Assembly (NCBI RefSeq): GCF_011634775.1
Contig: NZ_JAALXT010000001.1
Coordinates: 992,001-1,056,000 of the forward strand
From: Thalassoroseus pseudoceratinae
GTDB lineage: Bacteria; Planctomycetota; Planctomycetia; Planctomycetales; Planctomycetaceae
Direction: 5' to 3'
DNA length: 64,000 bases
Of this stretch, positions 34,659-43,762 are shown in pieces. The position numbers and the translations under genes are program-made. A model generated the notes under the pieces. It worked only from the letters and a program-made list of their open reading frames with translations, was not told where the DNA came from and did no database searches. Each line of letters opens with the position of its first letter. Position 1 is the stretch's first letter.

Positions 34659-35807
34659 ATGGAATTGGAAACGCTCGTCAACCGGACGAACATTGAACCG
34701 CGTCCGTACCAAGCTCGCATCGTCAGTAAAGTCGTCGCGATGCTGGAAGGACGATACACGAACGGCCTGGGAAACCTCGAGCCGGCTGCTCGCTCCGCGA
34801 TGATCGAATCGCCCACCGGTAGCGGCAAGACCGTGATGGGCCTGCTCACAGCGAAGCTGCTGCAAGAACGACACGGTGTGCGTGTGGGCTGGGTGGCGAT
34901 GCGTCGCAATCTGCTGACTCAAACCGCGGCGGAAAATATTGAGCAGGGAATTAACGTCGAACCAATCGAATTTGTTTCGATGTTCGACAAGACCCCTGCC
35001 ACGAATATTGACCTACTGATCGTGGATGAGGCTCAACATGACGCTGCTTCGTCGATGGCGTTTCTTCACAATCGAATTCGCCCTCGTTGGATTCTCGGTT
35101 TGACCGCTACGCCGTTTCGAGCGGATCGTGTCAAACTCTGCTTCGACAAAGTCATCAAAGATGCAGGTATTCACCAGCTAATTCAAGATGGTTATCTCGC
35201 GAAATACCATCACTTCACAATCCCCGCCTTTGATGTGGAAACGGTGGCGGATTTCTATCTTCGCGAACCCGAACGCTGGGGCAAAACCATTGTCTTTTTT
35301 CGCAAACTTGCGGAATGTCACGAGTTCGCCCAGCGATTGGAAGAGCAGGGGGCCAGTTGCGAGACGGTGACCGGATCATCGGACCGCGAAGCCCAACTGA
35401 GTCGATTTCGAGACGGAAAAACCAACGTGCTTGTGAATTGCATGGTTCTCACCGAAGGCTTCGACTGCCCCGATTTGCAAACTGTGTTTTGCCGGGATTC
35501 CGCCAAGGGGCCGACCATGCAAATGTGTGGTCGGGCCTTCCGGAAACACCCCGATGTTCCGTTCAAACAAGTCATTCAAAGTAAACTTACACGGTATCCG
35601 TTTACCAAGATGGCCACCGCGCAAGAGCAACATCTTTGGCAAGAGGATGAATGGCGGACACTGACGGTCAACCCCATGATTAACATCGCAAACTCGCGAG
35701 CCCGGATGGCGATCGCGAACACCGATGTGGAAATCCCGCTCTACATTCGTCGCCGGAGCGTCGGTTTTCCCAATCATTGGACGGCTGAAACGCTCCCGAT
35801 CAATTGA
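34659..35807 (+). CDS. SF2 DEAD/DEAH-box helicase
   Basis: A 382-residue two-domain helicase without extra domains. Motif I is 'IESPTGSGKTVMGLL', motif II 'LIVDEAQHDA' (DEAQ form), motif III 'LTATPFRAD', and the second RecA domain carries 'TIVFFRKLAECHEF', 'LTEGFDCPDLQTVF' and motif VI 'QMCGRAFRKH'. It resembles phage and type III restriction-like SF2 helicases. GGAAGGGG nine bases before 34659 favours that ATG over the one at 34650. It lies 94 bp before a DUF932-like gene with a shared terminator after the pair, so they probably form an operon. Confidence 0.9.
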   Translation: MELETLVNRTNIEPRPYQARIVSKVVAMLEGRYTNGLGNLEPAARSAMIESPTGSGKTVMGLLTAKLLQERHGVRVGWVAMRRNLLTQTAAENIEQGINVEPIEFVSMFDKTPATNIDLLIVDEAQHDAASSMAFLHNRIRPRWILGLTATPFRADRVKLCFDKVIKDAGIHQLIQDGYLAKYHHFTIPAFDVETVADFYLREPERWGKTIVFFRKLAECHEFAQRLEEQGASCETVTGSSDREAQLSRFRDGKTNVLVNCMVLTEGFDCPDLQTVFCRDSAKGPTMQMCGRAFRKHPDVPFKQVIQSKLTRYPFTKMATAQEQHLWQEDEWRTLTVNPMINIANSRARMAIANTDVEIPLYIRRRSVGFPNHWTAETLPIN

Positions 35808-35901
35808 ATGCCCGTCGTCACCGTGAACCGCTTGGCCGGTTGTTTTCAGATTTCGCGTTCTGGTGTCCAGATCGCAATTAGCCCCGAAGGAGTGCTGTTC
35901 C

Positions 35902-37074
35902 ATGTCCGTCTGCGTCAACAATTCTCACACCTTTGAATACGGCGTCACCACGATCGGTCAGTTGCGTGTCGAAACGTCGGAACCGGAGGAAAAAACCGCT
36001 CGTCATCGGCCGGTTACCAAGGTCTTTGTTGGTGATGAGCCAGTCACGCCGACGGACCGTTTTTGGAATAGCTTGTATGTCCGATACGGATTCAGCAAAT
36101 CGATCTTTAGCTACTTCAGCCACGAGGAAGTGTTTCAACGCATCGCCGAAAAGTCACCGCACGAGCGAATGCGATACTGCATCGAACGGGATCGAAAATC
36201 CGGACGTGCCCGCATCCTGGGTATCTCGAACCCCAAACGCGCGGTTGTGGCTCACGATGAATTGAAAGACCTACTCGCTCGATACGAAGGTCAGAAGACG
36301 ACCTATCACGATGGGGTCGTCGAGTCTCATCATATGCCGCGGACGGGGTCGAATCGCTTCCGGATTTCCGGAGACGATTTCGCTCATCGATTCGTATTGC
36401 GAACCCCAGTGGACGGGTTTGGTTTGCCGAACATCTATCTGTCCCTCCTTCGTGAGGTCTGCTCTAACGGTATGATTGGCTACGCCAAGGCGTTCCGAAG
36501 TGAAATTTCACTCGGTCGCGGCGACGATTCCCCAGTTTACTCCTTGGTGCGTGCCCTCGACGGATTCAACAACGACGAAGGATACGCCGCGTTGCGTCAG
36601 CGGTTCGAAAGTGCCACGACATCCTGGGCGAGCGTTCATGAAACCATGAGTCTGTACAACCTGCTCGCAAAGTTGGTTGGCGGGCGACAGGTCAATCACG
36701 AAGTGCGTGGCCATGACGGAGCAGACGTCCGCGGTTCCAAGGACGGTACGCCGCTGTTGAAAGCGTTCCATCAGATGACTGGCGATGTCTCGCGAATTTA
36801 CGGTCTTGCGAATTTGGATGCGTTGTCGGCGAAACGTCAACGCACGCTGCCGGTGCAGTGCAAGGTTTATGACCTGGTCAACTTTGCGACGGAAGTCGCC
36901 ACACACCACGCGAAAACGGACGGTGCCCGTCGGTTGCAAGCTTGGCTAGGAACGCTGATCAGCCGTGAATATGACATGGAAGGCACAACCGACAACTACA
37001 GCGACTTCCAAGATTTCTTCGTCACTGGCAGTGAAAGCCGCCAGACCTTGGACGATCGCTCAATCCGCAATTGA
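35902..37074 (+). CDS. DUF932-like (phage/plasmid-related) protein
   Basis: A 390-residue protein with no signal peptide or membrane segment. The middle and C-terminal parts carry patterns reminiscent of the DUF932 family common on phages and plasmids: 'LREVCSNGMIGYAKAFRSEI' (CxNG), 'ETMSLYNLLAKLVGGRQ' and the closing 'CKVYDLVNFATEVATHHA'. GAAGGAG precedes the ATG at 35902. Function is unknown in the family. Pairing with an SF2 helicase suggests a nucleic-acid role (inference). Recognition of DUF932 is from memory of the motifs and moderately sure. Confidence 0.65.
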   Translation: MSVCVNNSHTFEYGVTTIGQLRVETSEPEEKTARHRPVTKVFVGDEPVTPTDRFWNSLYVRYGFSKSIFSYFSHEEVFQRIAEKSPHERMRYCIERDRKSGRARILGISNPKRAVVAHDELKDLLARYEGQKTTYHDGVVESHHMPRTGSNRFRISGDDFAHRFVLRTPVDGFGLPNIYLSLLREVCSNGMIGYAKAFRSEISLGRGDDSPVYSLVRALDGFNNDEGYAALRQRFESATTSWASVHETMSLYNLLAKLVGGRQVNHEVRGHDGADVRGSKDGTPLLKAFHQMTGDVSRIYGLANLDALSAKRQRTLPVQCKVYDLVNFATEVATHHAKTDGARRLQAWLGTLISREYDMEGTTDNYSDFQDFFVTGSESRQTLDDRSIRN

Positions 37075-37099
37075 GGACGAACAATTTCAAATTCACACC

Positions 37100-37126
37100 G
37101 CCCCGGCTCCAACGTCGGGGCTTTTT
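37100..37126 (+). terminator. Rho-independent terminator after the helicase/DUF932-like pair
   Basis: GCCCCG (37100-37105) pairs with CGGGGC (37116-37121) over a ten-base loop and is followed by five T. It marks the end of the helicase/DUF932-like transcript. Confidence 0.85.
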
Positions 37127-37364
37127 CATTGAGCAAACCGACCAATCACTTTCTAGCACCGTTTCTAATCCAGCTTGATTACGTCCGAGTTTTCGTGGAA
37201 CGGGTGACGCGATGTGTTCTGCGATAAAAACCATTCGAAGACGCTACACGTACGGTCAACGCGTTTCAAAGAATTAAATGCGAGATGATCGTTGAAGTTT
37301 GCACCAGATTTTCGCACGATCAGAGCAAGCTCATTTCAGCCGGACAACATCACCAAGCGGAATC

Positions 37365-39065
37365 ATGCTTCGATCGCTCGTTCTTTCAACGCTAATTATC
37401 GGACTCATCTCACGGGTTTGCTCGGGAAGTGAATTTGCAGCAAAGCCCGCGGACGCTCAGAAGTCGCAGGCCGGTCAAAGCCTGTTCTCGGTGCAACCGA
37501 AAATTGTGCCCAATCCAATTCGTCGAGCACCTCTCGTTGCCATCGCAAACTTTGAGACAACCAAGCCAGTTGCCGTTTCAATCGAAGTGAGTGATGGCAC
37601 ACACCAGTGGCGTCAAAACCACGACACCGCGGCCTCCCACCATCGGATTGCCATCGTGGGAATGCGTCCCGACCGAGTGCACCAAATACAGATTCATTTA
37701 TTGGGGACCGATCACGAGACACTCGAAACGAGTGCCCCTTACGAATTCCGCACCCCGAAACTGCCGGCCGATTTTCCGCCCATCAAAACGACGGTTGCGA
37801 AGGCTTCCCACATGGAACCGGGGGTCACCTTGTTTCCGGTCACAACTTGGATCGACGACAAGAAGGCGATGGCTTACGGATACCTAGTCGCAGTCGACGA
37901 AGACGGCGAGGTGGTTTGGTTTCTCAATACGGGCAGCCGGATGAATGATGTTCGTGTCCTGAAGAACGGACATCTCCTCTATATTCATGCGAGTTTTCGG
38001 TATCTACTCGAAGTCGATCTCTGCGGGAATGTGATTCGACAATGGCATGCGTCCACGACCACCCAATCACCAAGACGTCAATCGATCCCGGTCTATGTGG
38101 ATAGTATTCATCACGACGTCGTCGAACTCCCGAACGGGGAATTGCTCACACTTGCGACCGAGCTGTGCCGGTCCGAGTCGTTTCCTCGAAGTGTGACCGA
38201 TCAGGCGGCTGGTCTAGGACCTGCCTATCTCGTTTGTGATAAGCTGGTCAGTTTCCGCCCTGACAACGGTTGGATTTCCGAATCCGTGTCTATGTACGAT
38301 CGGCTTGATTCCAAGCAGTTCGGCTATTTATCGCGACTCGATTTCTGGACGGATCACTACGATCATCGGATCGTCGGGCAAACGTGTGACTGGTCGCACG
38401 CGAACGGGATCGCGTATGACGCGACTGATGACACAGTGATCGTCTCGATTCGACATCTCGATTGTCTCATGAAACTCGGCCGAACCGATGGCCAGATCCA
38501 TTGGATGCTAGGCGATCCGACTGGATGGGGCGAATCGTGGCAGAAACACTTTCTCGAACCAGCCGGAGAACTCGACTGGCCCCACCATCAACACGCTCCG
38601 CAAATCACGAGTCGGGGCACTCTGATGCTCTACGACAATGGCAACTTCCGAGCAAAACCGTATGCTCCAAAGACTCTAGCGGCGCAGAACTATAGTCGTG
38701 TCGTAGAATTCCAAATTGATGAAAAGAAGCATCAAGTCCAGCAGGTTTGGGAGTATCGCGGCGAAGACGACGAAACATTCTATTGCCCGTTCTATGGCGA
38801 AGCGGATCTGTTGCCGAACACGGGTAACATACTCGTCACCGACGGTGGTCATGTCGAATCAACGACTGGTATCCCGCAGGATGTCATTCCGAGCCACCGA
38901 CAATGGGCACGTGTTTTTGAGATTCGAGATGCGAAGCATCAGCACGAAAAGGTGTTTGAAATCGTTCTAGATAGCGGAATCGGCAGCCGTTTTGGTTGGT
39001 CGATCTATCGAAGTATTCGGCTGCCCACGTTACAAGACTTATCCTGTCGCGTCATGCCTTTTTGA
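37365..39065 (+). CDS. Aryl-sulfate sulfotransferase family protein, secreted
   Basis: A 566-residue exported protein. A signal peptide ('MLRSLVLSTLIIGLISRVCSG') precedes a fibronectin-like domain (about 40-145) and a beta-propeller of the arylsulfotransferase family ('MAYGYLVAVDEDGEVVWFLN', 'DSIHHDVVELPNGELLTLA', 'DWSHANGIAYDATDDTVIVS', 'LDWPHHQHAPQI'). The histidines in 'SIHHD' and 'SHANG' are candidates for the transient sulfo-enzyme. Family members move sulfate between phenolic compounds without PAPS. An in-frame start 66 bp upstream is less likely. A cytosolic sulfotransferase-like gene follows after 121 bp. Confidence 0.85.
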   Translation: MLRSLVLSTLIIGLISRVCSGSEFAAKPADAQKSQAGQSLFSVQPKIVPNPIRRAPLVAIANFETTKPVAVSIEVSDGTHQWRQNHDTAASHHRIAIVGMRPDRVHQIQIHLLGTDHETLETSAPYEFRTPKLPADFPPIKTTVAKASHMEPGVTLFPVTTWIDDKKAMAYGYLVAVDEDGEVVWFLNTGSRMNDVRVLKNGHLLYIHASFRYLLEVDLCGNVIRQWHASTTTQSPRRQSIPVYVDSIHHDVVELPNGELLTLATELCRSESFPRSVTDQAAGLGPAYLVCDKLVSFRPDNGWISESVSMYDRLDSKQFGYLSRLDFWTDHYDHRIVGQTCDWSHANGIAYDATDDTVIVSIRHLDCLMKLGRTDGQIHWMLGDPTGWGESWQKHFLEPAGELDWPHHQHAPQITSRGTLMLYDNGNFRAKPYAPKTLAAQNYSRVVEFQIDEKKHQVQQVWEYRGEDDETFYCPFYGEADLLPNTGNILVTDGGHVESTTGIPQDVIPSHRQWARVFEIRDAKHQHEKVFEIVLDSGIGSRFGWSIYRSIRLPTLQDLSCRVMPF

Positions 39066-39186
39066 AGTGTCCATTGACGTTTCGATTGTCTGCCGATTGC
39101 GTTGGTAGACGACACCACCTGACCCCACCAATGACTTAGTTGGTCAAGTTATCGGTTTGCTCTAGACGAGTTTGCAACGAGACTTC

Positions 39187-39939
39187 ATGCGTCGGTTTAA
39201 CAAAATCCATGTCATTGCGTTACCACGATGTGCCACGGTCTCGGTCTGCGATGCACTCCGGATGCTTGGTATTCGCCTTGCTCATCTCGGGCGAATCGAT
39301 CCGCAAACCGGCGATGAGCATCACGACACCTCACGACTGGTTCGCATGCATCAACAAATCACGCAGGGTGACGCAAGACTTGACATTCTTGAGGAATGCG
39401 ATGGTCTCGCAGATTACCCCGCTTGCATTGCTTCTGTCTATCAGACGTTAGATCGGCAGTATCCTGGAAGCCTTTTCATCAACGTCCGACGCGATTCCAA
39501 TCCTCAAGCGTGGCTAAGTTCCGCCCGGCGTCAGTTCATCGGGTTGCGTCTGCTCAAATCAAGACCTAACGCCACCGGTGGCGATCACGACTTTGTCGAT
39601 GTCATGAACGAATTCCGCGAAATGACGTTCGGCAGCCGCGAATTTGACGGCGACAAATATCTGCACGCATACCATGCCTATCAGCAAGAAGTGGAACGCT
39701 ACTTCGCCGAGAGGCCAGACGCATTATTGGACATCCCTGATATTAGCGTCCTTAACGGCCAAGGGTTCGATCGACTCTGCGACTTCCTCGACTGTGCCAA
39801 GCCTTCGAGGAAGTTCCCCTACAACAATCGCCACAGTATCGCCCCTGAACAGGCCTATCGCTCCGCACTATCGAACGGCACCATCAGGCCATCACTCGAA
39901 GACGCTGACGACTCAAGACTTCCCCCGTCACATACTTAA
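39187..39939 (+). CDS. Sulfotransferase-like P-loop protein
   Basis: A 250-residue protein with the layout of the Sulfotransfer_4 group. 'HVIALPRCATVSVCDALRML' stands where the 5'-phosphosulfate loop (PRTGTTSL) is expected, followed by 'GSLFINVRRDSNPQAWLSSA' resembling the 3'-phosphate-binding arginine/serine segment and a late 'ALLDIPDIS' strand. The loop is divergent (RCATVS instead of RTGTTS), so PAPS binding is plausible but not certain. The ATG at 39187 is the likely start. It follows the aryl-sulfate sulfotransferase gene on the same strand. Confidence 0.7.
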   Translation: MRRFNKIHVIALPRCATVSVCDALRMLGIRLAHLGRIDPQTGDEHHDTSRLVRMHQQITQGDARLDILEECDGLADYPACIASVYQTLDRQYPGSLFINVRRDSNPQAWLSSARRQFIGLRLLKSRPNATGGDHDFVDVMNEFREMTFGSREFDGDKYLHAYHAYQQEVERYFAERPDALLDIPDISVLNGQGFDRLCDFLDCAKPSRKFPYNNRHSIAPEQAYRSALSNGTIRPSLEDADDSRLPPSHT

Positions 39940-40394
39940 CGAGGATGTGGCGTTATCCTAATGGTTTGATTCACATAAATCAAAATCGCCTTCGGAACAC
40001 ATTTCCGCGAAAAATGTCTCGCGAAATCCGAAATAACCGGAAAAATTGTTGAAATTTGTGCGCCCATTGTCCATCATTACGATGTTGTCGTAGGGTTTGT
40101 TTCTTCAAATCCTCAAATGCGCACTCGTGCAACAGTTTTGAAAGCCAGCAAAGAACCAGTCGTTACGACTTAGGAATCTGCGTCTTTTCACATCAAAATT
40201 CTGGCAACCTCCCAAGTTTTGACTATCGATTCTGAGCGACTTCCTTCTCACGACACGTGGGTTGCTTTTCTTTCAATAAGCATGTGTGTGCGTCAACTCG
40301 TCAGACGTCCTATTCTGGACTGACAACTAGGTCGGTGTCGTTTCATCTTTCTATTCGATGTTCTTCCACACCCCAAAATCTGAAGGAGAGTCGT
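39940..40394 (+). promoter_or_regulatory. Long upstream region of the DUF1559 gene
   Basis: A 455-base AT-richer stretch with no credible gene. Its 3' end holds the ribosome site GAAGGAGAG just before the ATG at 40395. It presumably contains the promoter and leader of the pseudopilin-like gene; I cannot pinpoint promoter boxes. Confidence 0.4.
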
Positions 40395-41384
40395 ATGGCC
40401 CGTCAACAAGCCAGGTCACGGTCTGGGTTTACGTTAATTGAATTGCTCGTGGTGATTGCCATCATCGCAATTCTCATTGCTTTGCTCTTGCCCGCTGTGC
40501 AACAAGCCCGTGAAGCCGCCCGTCGTACCCAGTGTCGAAATAATCTCAAGCAGATCGGCATTGCACTCCACAATTACCACGACGTGAACGGAAACCTACC
40601 ACCAGGGGGAATCAACGCCGGTGGCAGTGTCGAAGCGTGGGGTTGGGGAGCGTTCATCCTTCCACAAATGGAACAAGTCAACCTGTACGAAGAGATGGGA
40701 GTTTCTTCTCGCAGACTGCGAGACATGCTCGCCACAGCCGATCGCTCATTGGCCCAGACGAAACTCGACGCGTTTATTTGTCCATCTGACCGGGGCAAAC
40801 ACCTCATGGATGGTGGATCTTCAAGCCTCAATGGTGGCAAAGGTCGCCATTTCAATGGTGCAGGTCTCCCAAGCCCGCCTGGAAATGGTTTCCGAGTGGC
40901 CAAATCAAACTACATTGGGGTTTGTGGATTCGGAGACGTCAGCCGAACCAACAACGACGGTGCTCTTCACCGCAACAGTGGCGTTGGATTTCGCGATATC
41001 ATCGATGGCTTGAGCAATACCTTCGCAGTGGGTGAACGGGATTTCCGCTGTGCCCAAGGTGCTTGGGTCGGAAACCGGAACGTGACCGGAAGTGGTCCTC
41101 AAGGTGCCGACTACACGATGGGCATGGTCAGTCGGCCGCTGAACGACGCTAGCAACGCCACGCACCGTTGCCTCGAAGGCTTCAGCAGCCAACACCCTGG
41201 TGGTGCTCACTTCTTGTTCTGTGATGGCTCAACACAGTTCATCAGTGAAAACATTGATTACAACGATTCCGGAGTCCTCTCGACTGTGACTCCCTCGAAA
41301 GCCAATACGACACAGAAGCAAAATTCCGGAACCTACCAGCGTCTTGGTATCCGCGATGACGAGCAAGTCGTCGGCGACTATTAA
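40395..41384 (+). CDS. DUF1559 protein with type IV pilin-like N-terminus
   Basis: A 329-residue protein of the family expanded in planctomycetes. It starts with a prepilin leader and helix: 'RSGFTLIELLVVIAIIAILI', with peptidase cleavage expected before the Phe of G-FTLIE. Next comes 'PAVQQAREAARRTQCRNNLK', the DUF1559 signature, then a globular domain and the H-X9-DG-like C-terminus 'HPGGAHFLFCDGSTQFISEN'. It is thought to be a pseudopilin-like secretion or surface component. A hairpin and a small lipoprotein gene follow, the usual partner arrangement. Confidence 0.93.
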   Translation: MARQQARSRSGFTLIELLVVIAIIAILIALLLPAVQQAREAARRTQCRNNLKQIGIALHNYHDVNGNLPPGGINAGGSVEAWGWGAFILPQMEQVNLYEEMGVSSRRLRDMLATADRSLAQTKLDAFICPSDRGKHLMDGGSSSLNGGKGRHFNGAGLPSPPGNGFRVAKSNYIGVCGFGDVSRTNNDGALHRNSGVGFRDIIDGLSNTFAVGERDFRCAQGAWVGNRNVTGSGPQGADYTMGMVSRPLNDASNATHRCLEGFSSQHPGGAHFLFCDGSTQFISENIDYNDSGVLSTVTPSKANTTQKQNSGTYQRLGIRDDEQVVGDY

Positions 41385-41419
41385 TCCTTCCTAAGGATTC
41401 GCTAACAATGAAATTCGTT

Positions 41420-41449
41420 GGCGATGTGCGTAACGCACATCGCCATTTT
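41420..41449 (+). terminator. Hairpin between the DUF1559 and lipoprotein genes
   Basis: A perfect 11-bp stem, GGCGATGTGCG (41420-41430) with CGCACATCGCC (41434-41444), with a TAA loop, followed by ATTTT. It lies within the likely operon, so it may be a partial terminator that lowers expression of the lipoprotein relative to the pseudopilin-like protein. Confidence 0.7.
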
Positions 41450-41513
41450 CGTACCCTCTGTGAATGCGACCTTCAGACCGATTTCTTTCTGCACTTTTTA
41501 GGAACCGACCGCT

Positions 41514-41924
41514 ATGAATCGTCTTCCTCTCATTGCTATTGCTCTTTCTTTCATCGCCATTGGTTGTGGTTCCAGCGACGATACACCGGAACTTGGCACC
41601 GTGAGCGGCACTGTAACGCTTGACGGCAATCCGGTTCCCGATGCCATGGTCTCTTTCACCCCCAAAGAAGGCGGACGCCCATCGTCTGGCAAAACCGATG
41701 AGTCTGGGTACTATGAACTGCAGTACTCGCCCAGCAATAACGGTGCGGTCCCAGGCAAACATCAGGTTCGTATCACGACCGCGACAACAGTCGCCAGTGA
41801 TACGGGTGAGGATGTCGAAGTCGCCGAGAAGATCCCAGCACAGTACAATGCGGAAACTGAGTTGATCGAGGAAGTCGAACCGGGAGCACAAACGATCGAT
41901 TTCGATTTGAAAGACGCTGAGTAG
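41514..41924 (+). CDS. Carboxypeptidase-regulatory-like lipoprotein
   Basis: A 136-residue lipoprotein. The signal peptide 'MNRLPLIAIALSFIAIGCGS' ends with a lipobox (AIGC). The mature part is one beta-sandwich domain of the carboxypeptidase-regulatory type ('VSGTVTLDGNPVPDAMVSFT', 'GKTDESGYYELQY', 'PGKHQVRI'). This type of small lipoprotein regularly follows DUF1559 genes in planctomycetes. It probably sits on a membrane surface; the role is unknown. Confidence 0.85.
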   Translation: MNRLPLIAIALSFIAIGCGSSDDTPELGTVSGTVTLDGNPVPDAMVSFTPKEGGRPSSGKTDESGYYELQYSPSNNGAVPGKHQVRITTATTVASDTGEDVEVAEKIPAQYNAETELIEEVEPGAQTIDFDLKDAE

Positions 41925-41930
41925 TCGACC

Positions 41931-43649
41931 TCAAATTTTCAGTTTCTTGTCGGAAGATGATGCCGTCACTGACTCCGAGTTGGTGACGACAATTTTCTTG
42001 CCGTAGTGTGTCTCAAGACGCTCTCGAAGTTGCTCGATTTGTGTCGCATCGGCTGAACCACCGTTCGCATCACATTCGGCGAGAACGGTTTGTAGCTGTT
42101 CAAGACACCGTTGTGTCAGTTGTTTCGAAAAGACAAGCATCAATCGCCGCTCGACCAAGTCTTCGAGCGTCGTCACCCATTCGTGCTGACACACCCACTT
42201 TGCGAATGCGACCGGGATTGTCGTTCCATCCAAGTTGTCGAGCGGTCCCGGTCCGATTTGCTGAAGAATTTCCTCAATCCGAGTGCCCCAGAGCAGCCAG
42301 ATTGCTTCGACTTGGCTAACCTCAACGTCATGTGCTGTCGCAAGCCGCTCGATCTCGAAGTTCTCGGCGTTTGAGTCTGGCGGGAACAATTCCCCCCCGG
42401 GAAATGGACGATCCTGAGTGTCGGCCGTTCGTGAAACTGCTAACTCTTCCATGACGCGATCTGCAACCGACTCACCGAACGCACGAGCCGTTGTCAATTT
42501 GCCGCCGACTAACGTGCAAAGTGGGTAGGGACCAATCCATTGTTCCTTGAGGGAATGGTCACGAGAAATAGCCGACGTTGCCCCATCGGAATACGGCAAC
42601 GGGCGAACTCCCGCGTAGTGCATAGCAATGTCGTCGCGAGTGAGGTTTAATTCATCGAACAGACTATTCACCATGCCAATGAGATAATCTAACTCCTCAT
42701 CATCGGCGATGGCCTTTTCCGGTGGTCCCTCGAAGCGTTCATCCGTCGTGCCGACCATGACTCCATCGTTGAACGGGAGCACGAACACCAACCGACCGTC
42801 ATCGGCCTCCGCATAAAGTCCTCCATCACGCAGCCGGCGGCGAAGTTCAGCATGGTGGGTGAAAAAGTGACTCCCCTTGGTCCCCCCGAACAATCGTGGT
42901 GATTCGACCCCCAGTTTGCCGAGCGTCAGATCTCCCCAAGCACCAGTCGCATTGACCACCATGCGTGGCTTGCAAACCACCGGTTCGTTGGAATCTCTGC
43001 CCTCACTCACCAACTGGAATTCTTCGCCATTGAACTGCGTTTCCGTGTAAGTGAAGACGCGAAATTCGGTGCCAGACCGCTGCGAAATTCGGCGGGCATC
43101 TTCAACCATCGAGAGGACGAACCGTTCCGGGAACTGCATCCAACCATCGGTGTAGCTGCATAGCCAGCGAAACTTTTCCGGATCAACATCCGGCACGGAC
43201 TTCGCTCCCACGGCGTTGGACCGCGATTTTGGGAACGCGGCATCGGACACGAAGGCGTCGTACATTTTCAGTCCGGTGCGAACGAGCCATAAGCCGCGTG
43301 AGGTCGTCTGTTTCGACTGACCAAACAAGAATCGTTTGGCCGACTGCATCAGCCCGCTCGAAAGTTTGGAGACCGGAATCGACAACCGCAACGGACGCAC
43401 GAATTGCGGAGCCAACTGATGCAATCGCGACCGCTCCCGCAGAGATTCTCGGACCAAGCGGAACTCTGCATATTCGAGGTAACGCAGCCCGCCATGAATG
43501 AGACGGGATGATCGCGAGCTGGCGCCGGAGGCGATATCCTGTCGATCGACCAACCAAACCGGAACACCGTTGAGGACGAGTTCCCGCGCCACCGCACATC
43601 CATTGACACCGGCTCCCAAAATAAGAACCGGCTGCTGATCACTCGACAT
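41931..43649 (-). CDS. glpD: Aerobic glycerol-3-phosphate dehydrogenase (FAD)
   Basis: Membrane-associated flavoenzyme that oxidises sn-glycerol 3-phosphate to dihydroxyacetone phosphate and passes electrons to quinone. The 572 residues have the FAD-binding 'VLILGAGVNGCAVARELV' and family motifs 'DIASGASSRSSRLIHGGLRY' and 'GTKGSHFF', the substrate region 'VMVGTTDERFEGPPEKA', 'YAGVRPLP' and a C-terminal helical domain. The length is typical. Its end is 6 bp from that of the convergent lipoprotein. No glycerol kinase is present, and the aquaporin 4 kb away looks water-type. Confidence 0.93.
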   Translation of the reverse strand: MSSDQQPVLILGAGVNGCAVARELVLNGVPVWLVDRQDIASGASSRSSRLIHGGLRYLEYAEFRLVRESLRERSRLHQLAPQFVRPLRLSIPVSKLSSGLMQSAKRFLFGQSKQTTSRGLWLVRTGLKMYDAFVSDAAFPKSRSNAVGAKSVPDVDPEKFRWLCSYTDGWMQFPERFVLSMVEDARRISQRSGTEFRVFTYTETQFNGEEFQLVSEGRDSNEPVVCKPRMVVNATGAWGDLTLGKLGVESPRLFGGTKGSHFFTHHAELRRRLRDGGLYAEADDGRLVFVLPFNDGVMVGTTDERFEGPPEKAIADDEELDYLIGMVNSLFDELNLTRDDIAMHYAGVRPLPYSDGATSAISRDHSLKEQWIGPYPLCTLVGGKLTTARAFGESVADRVMEELAVSRTADTQDRPFPGGELFPPDSNAENFEIERLATAHDVEVSQVEAIWLLWGTRIEEILQQIGPGPLDNLDGTTIPVAFAKWVCQHEWVTTLEDLVERRLMLVFSKQLTQRCLEQLQTVLAECDANGGSADATQIEQLRERLETHYGKKIVVTNSESVTASSSDKKLKI

Positions 43650-43762
43650 CCTCGGCCACCTTCAAAGTACTCGCAATGAGGGTCATTCATGGTTTTGCTG
43701 AAGATATCATAGCAAGCACGTCCCTCGAATCGAGGAGGGAAATTGTCGAGTGACCGTCTGTC

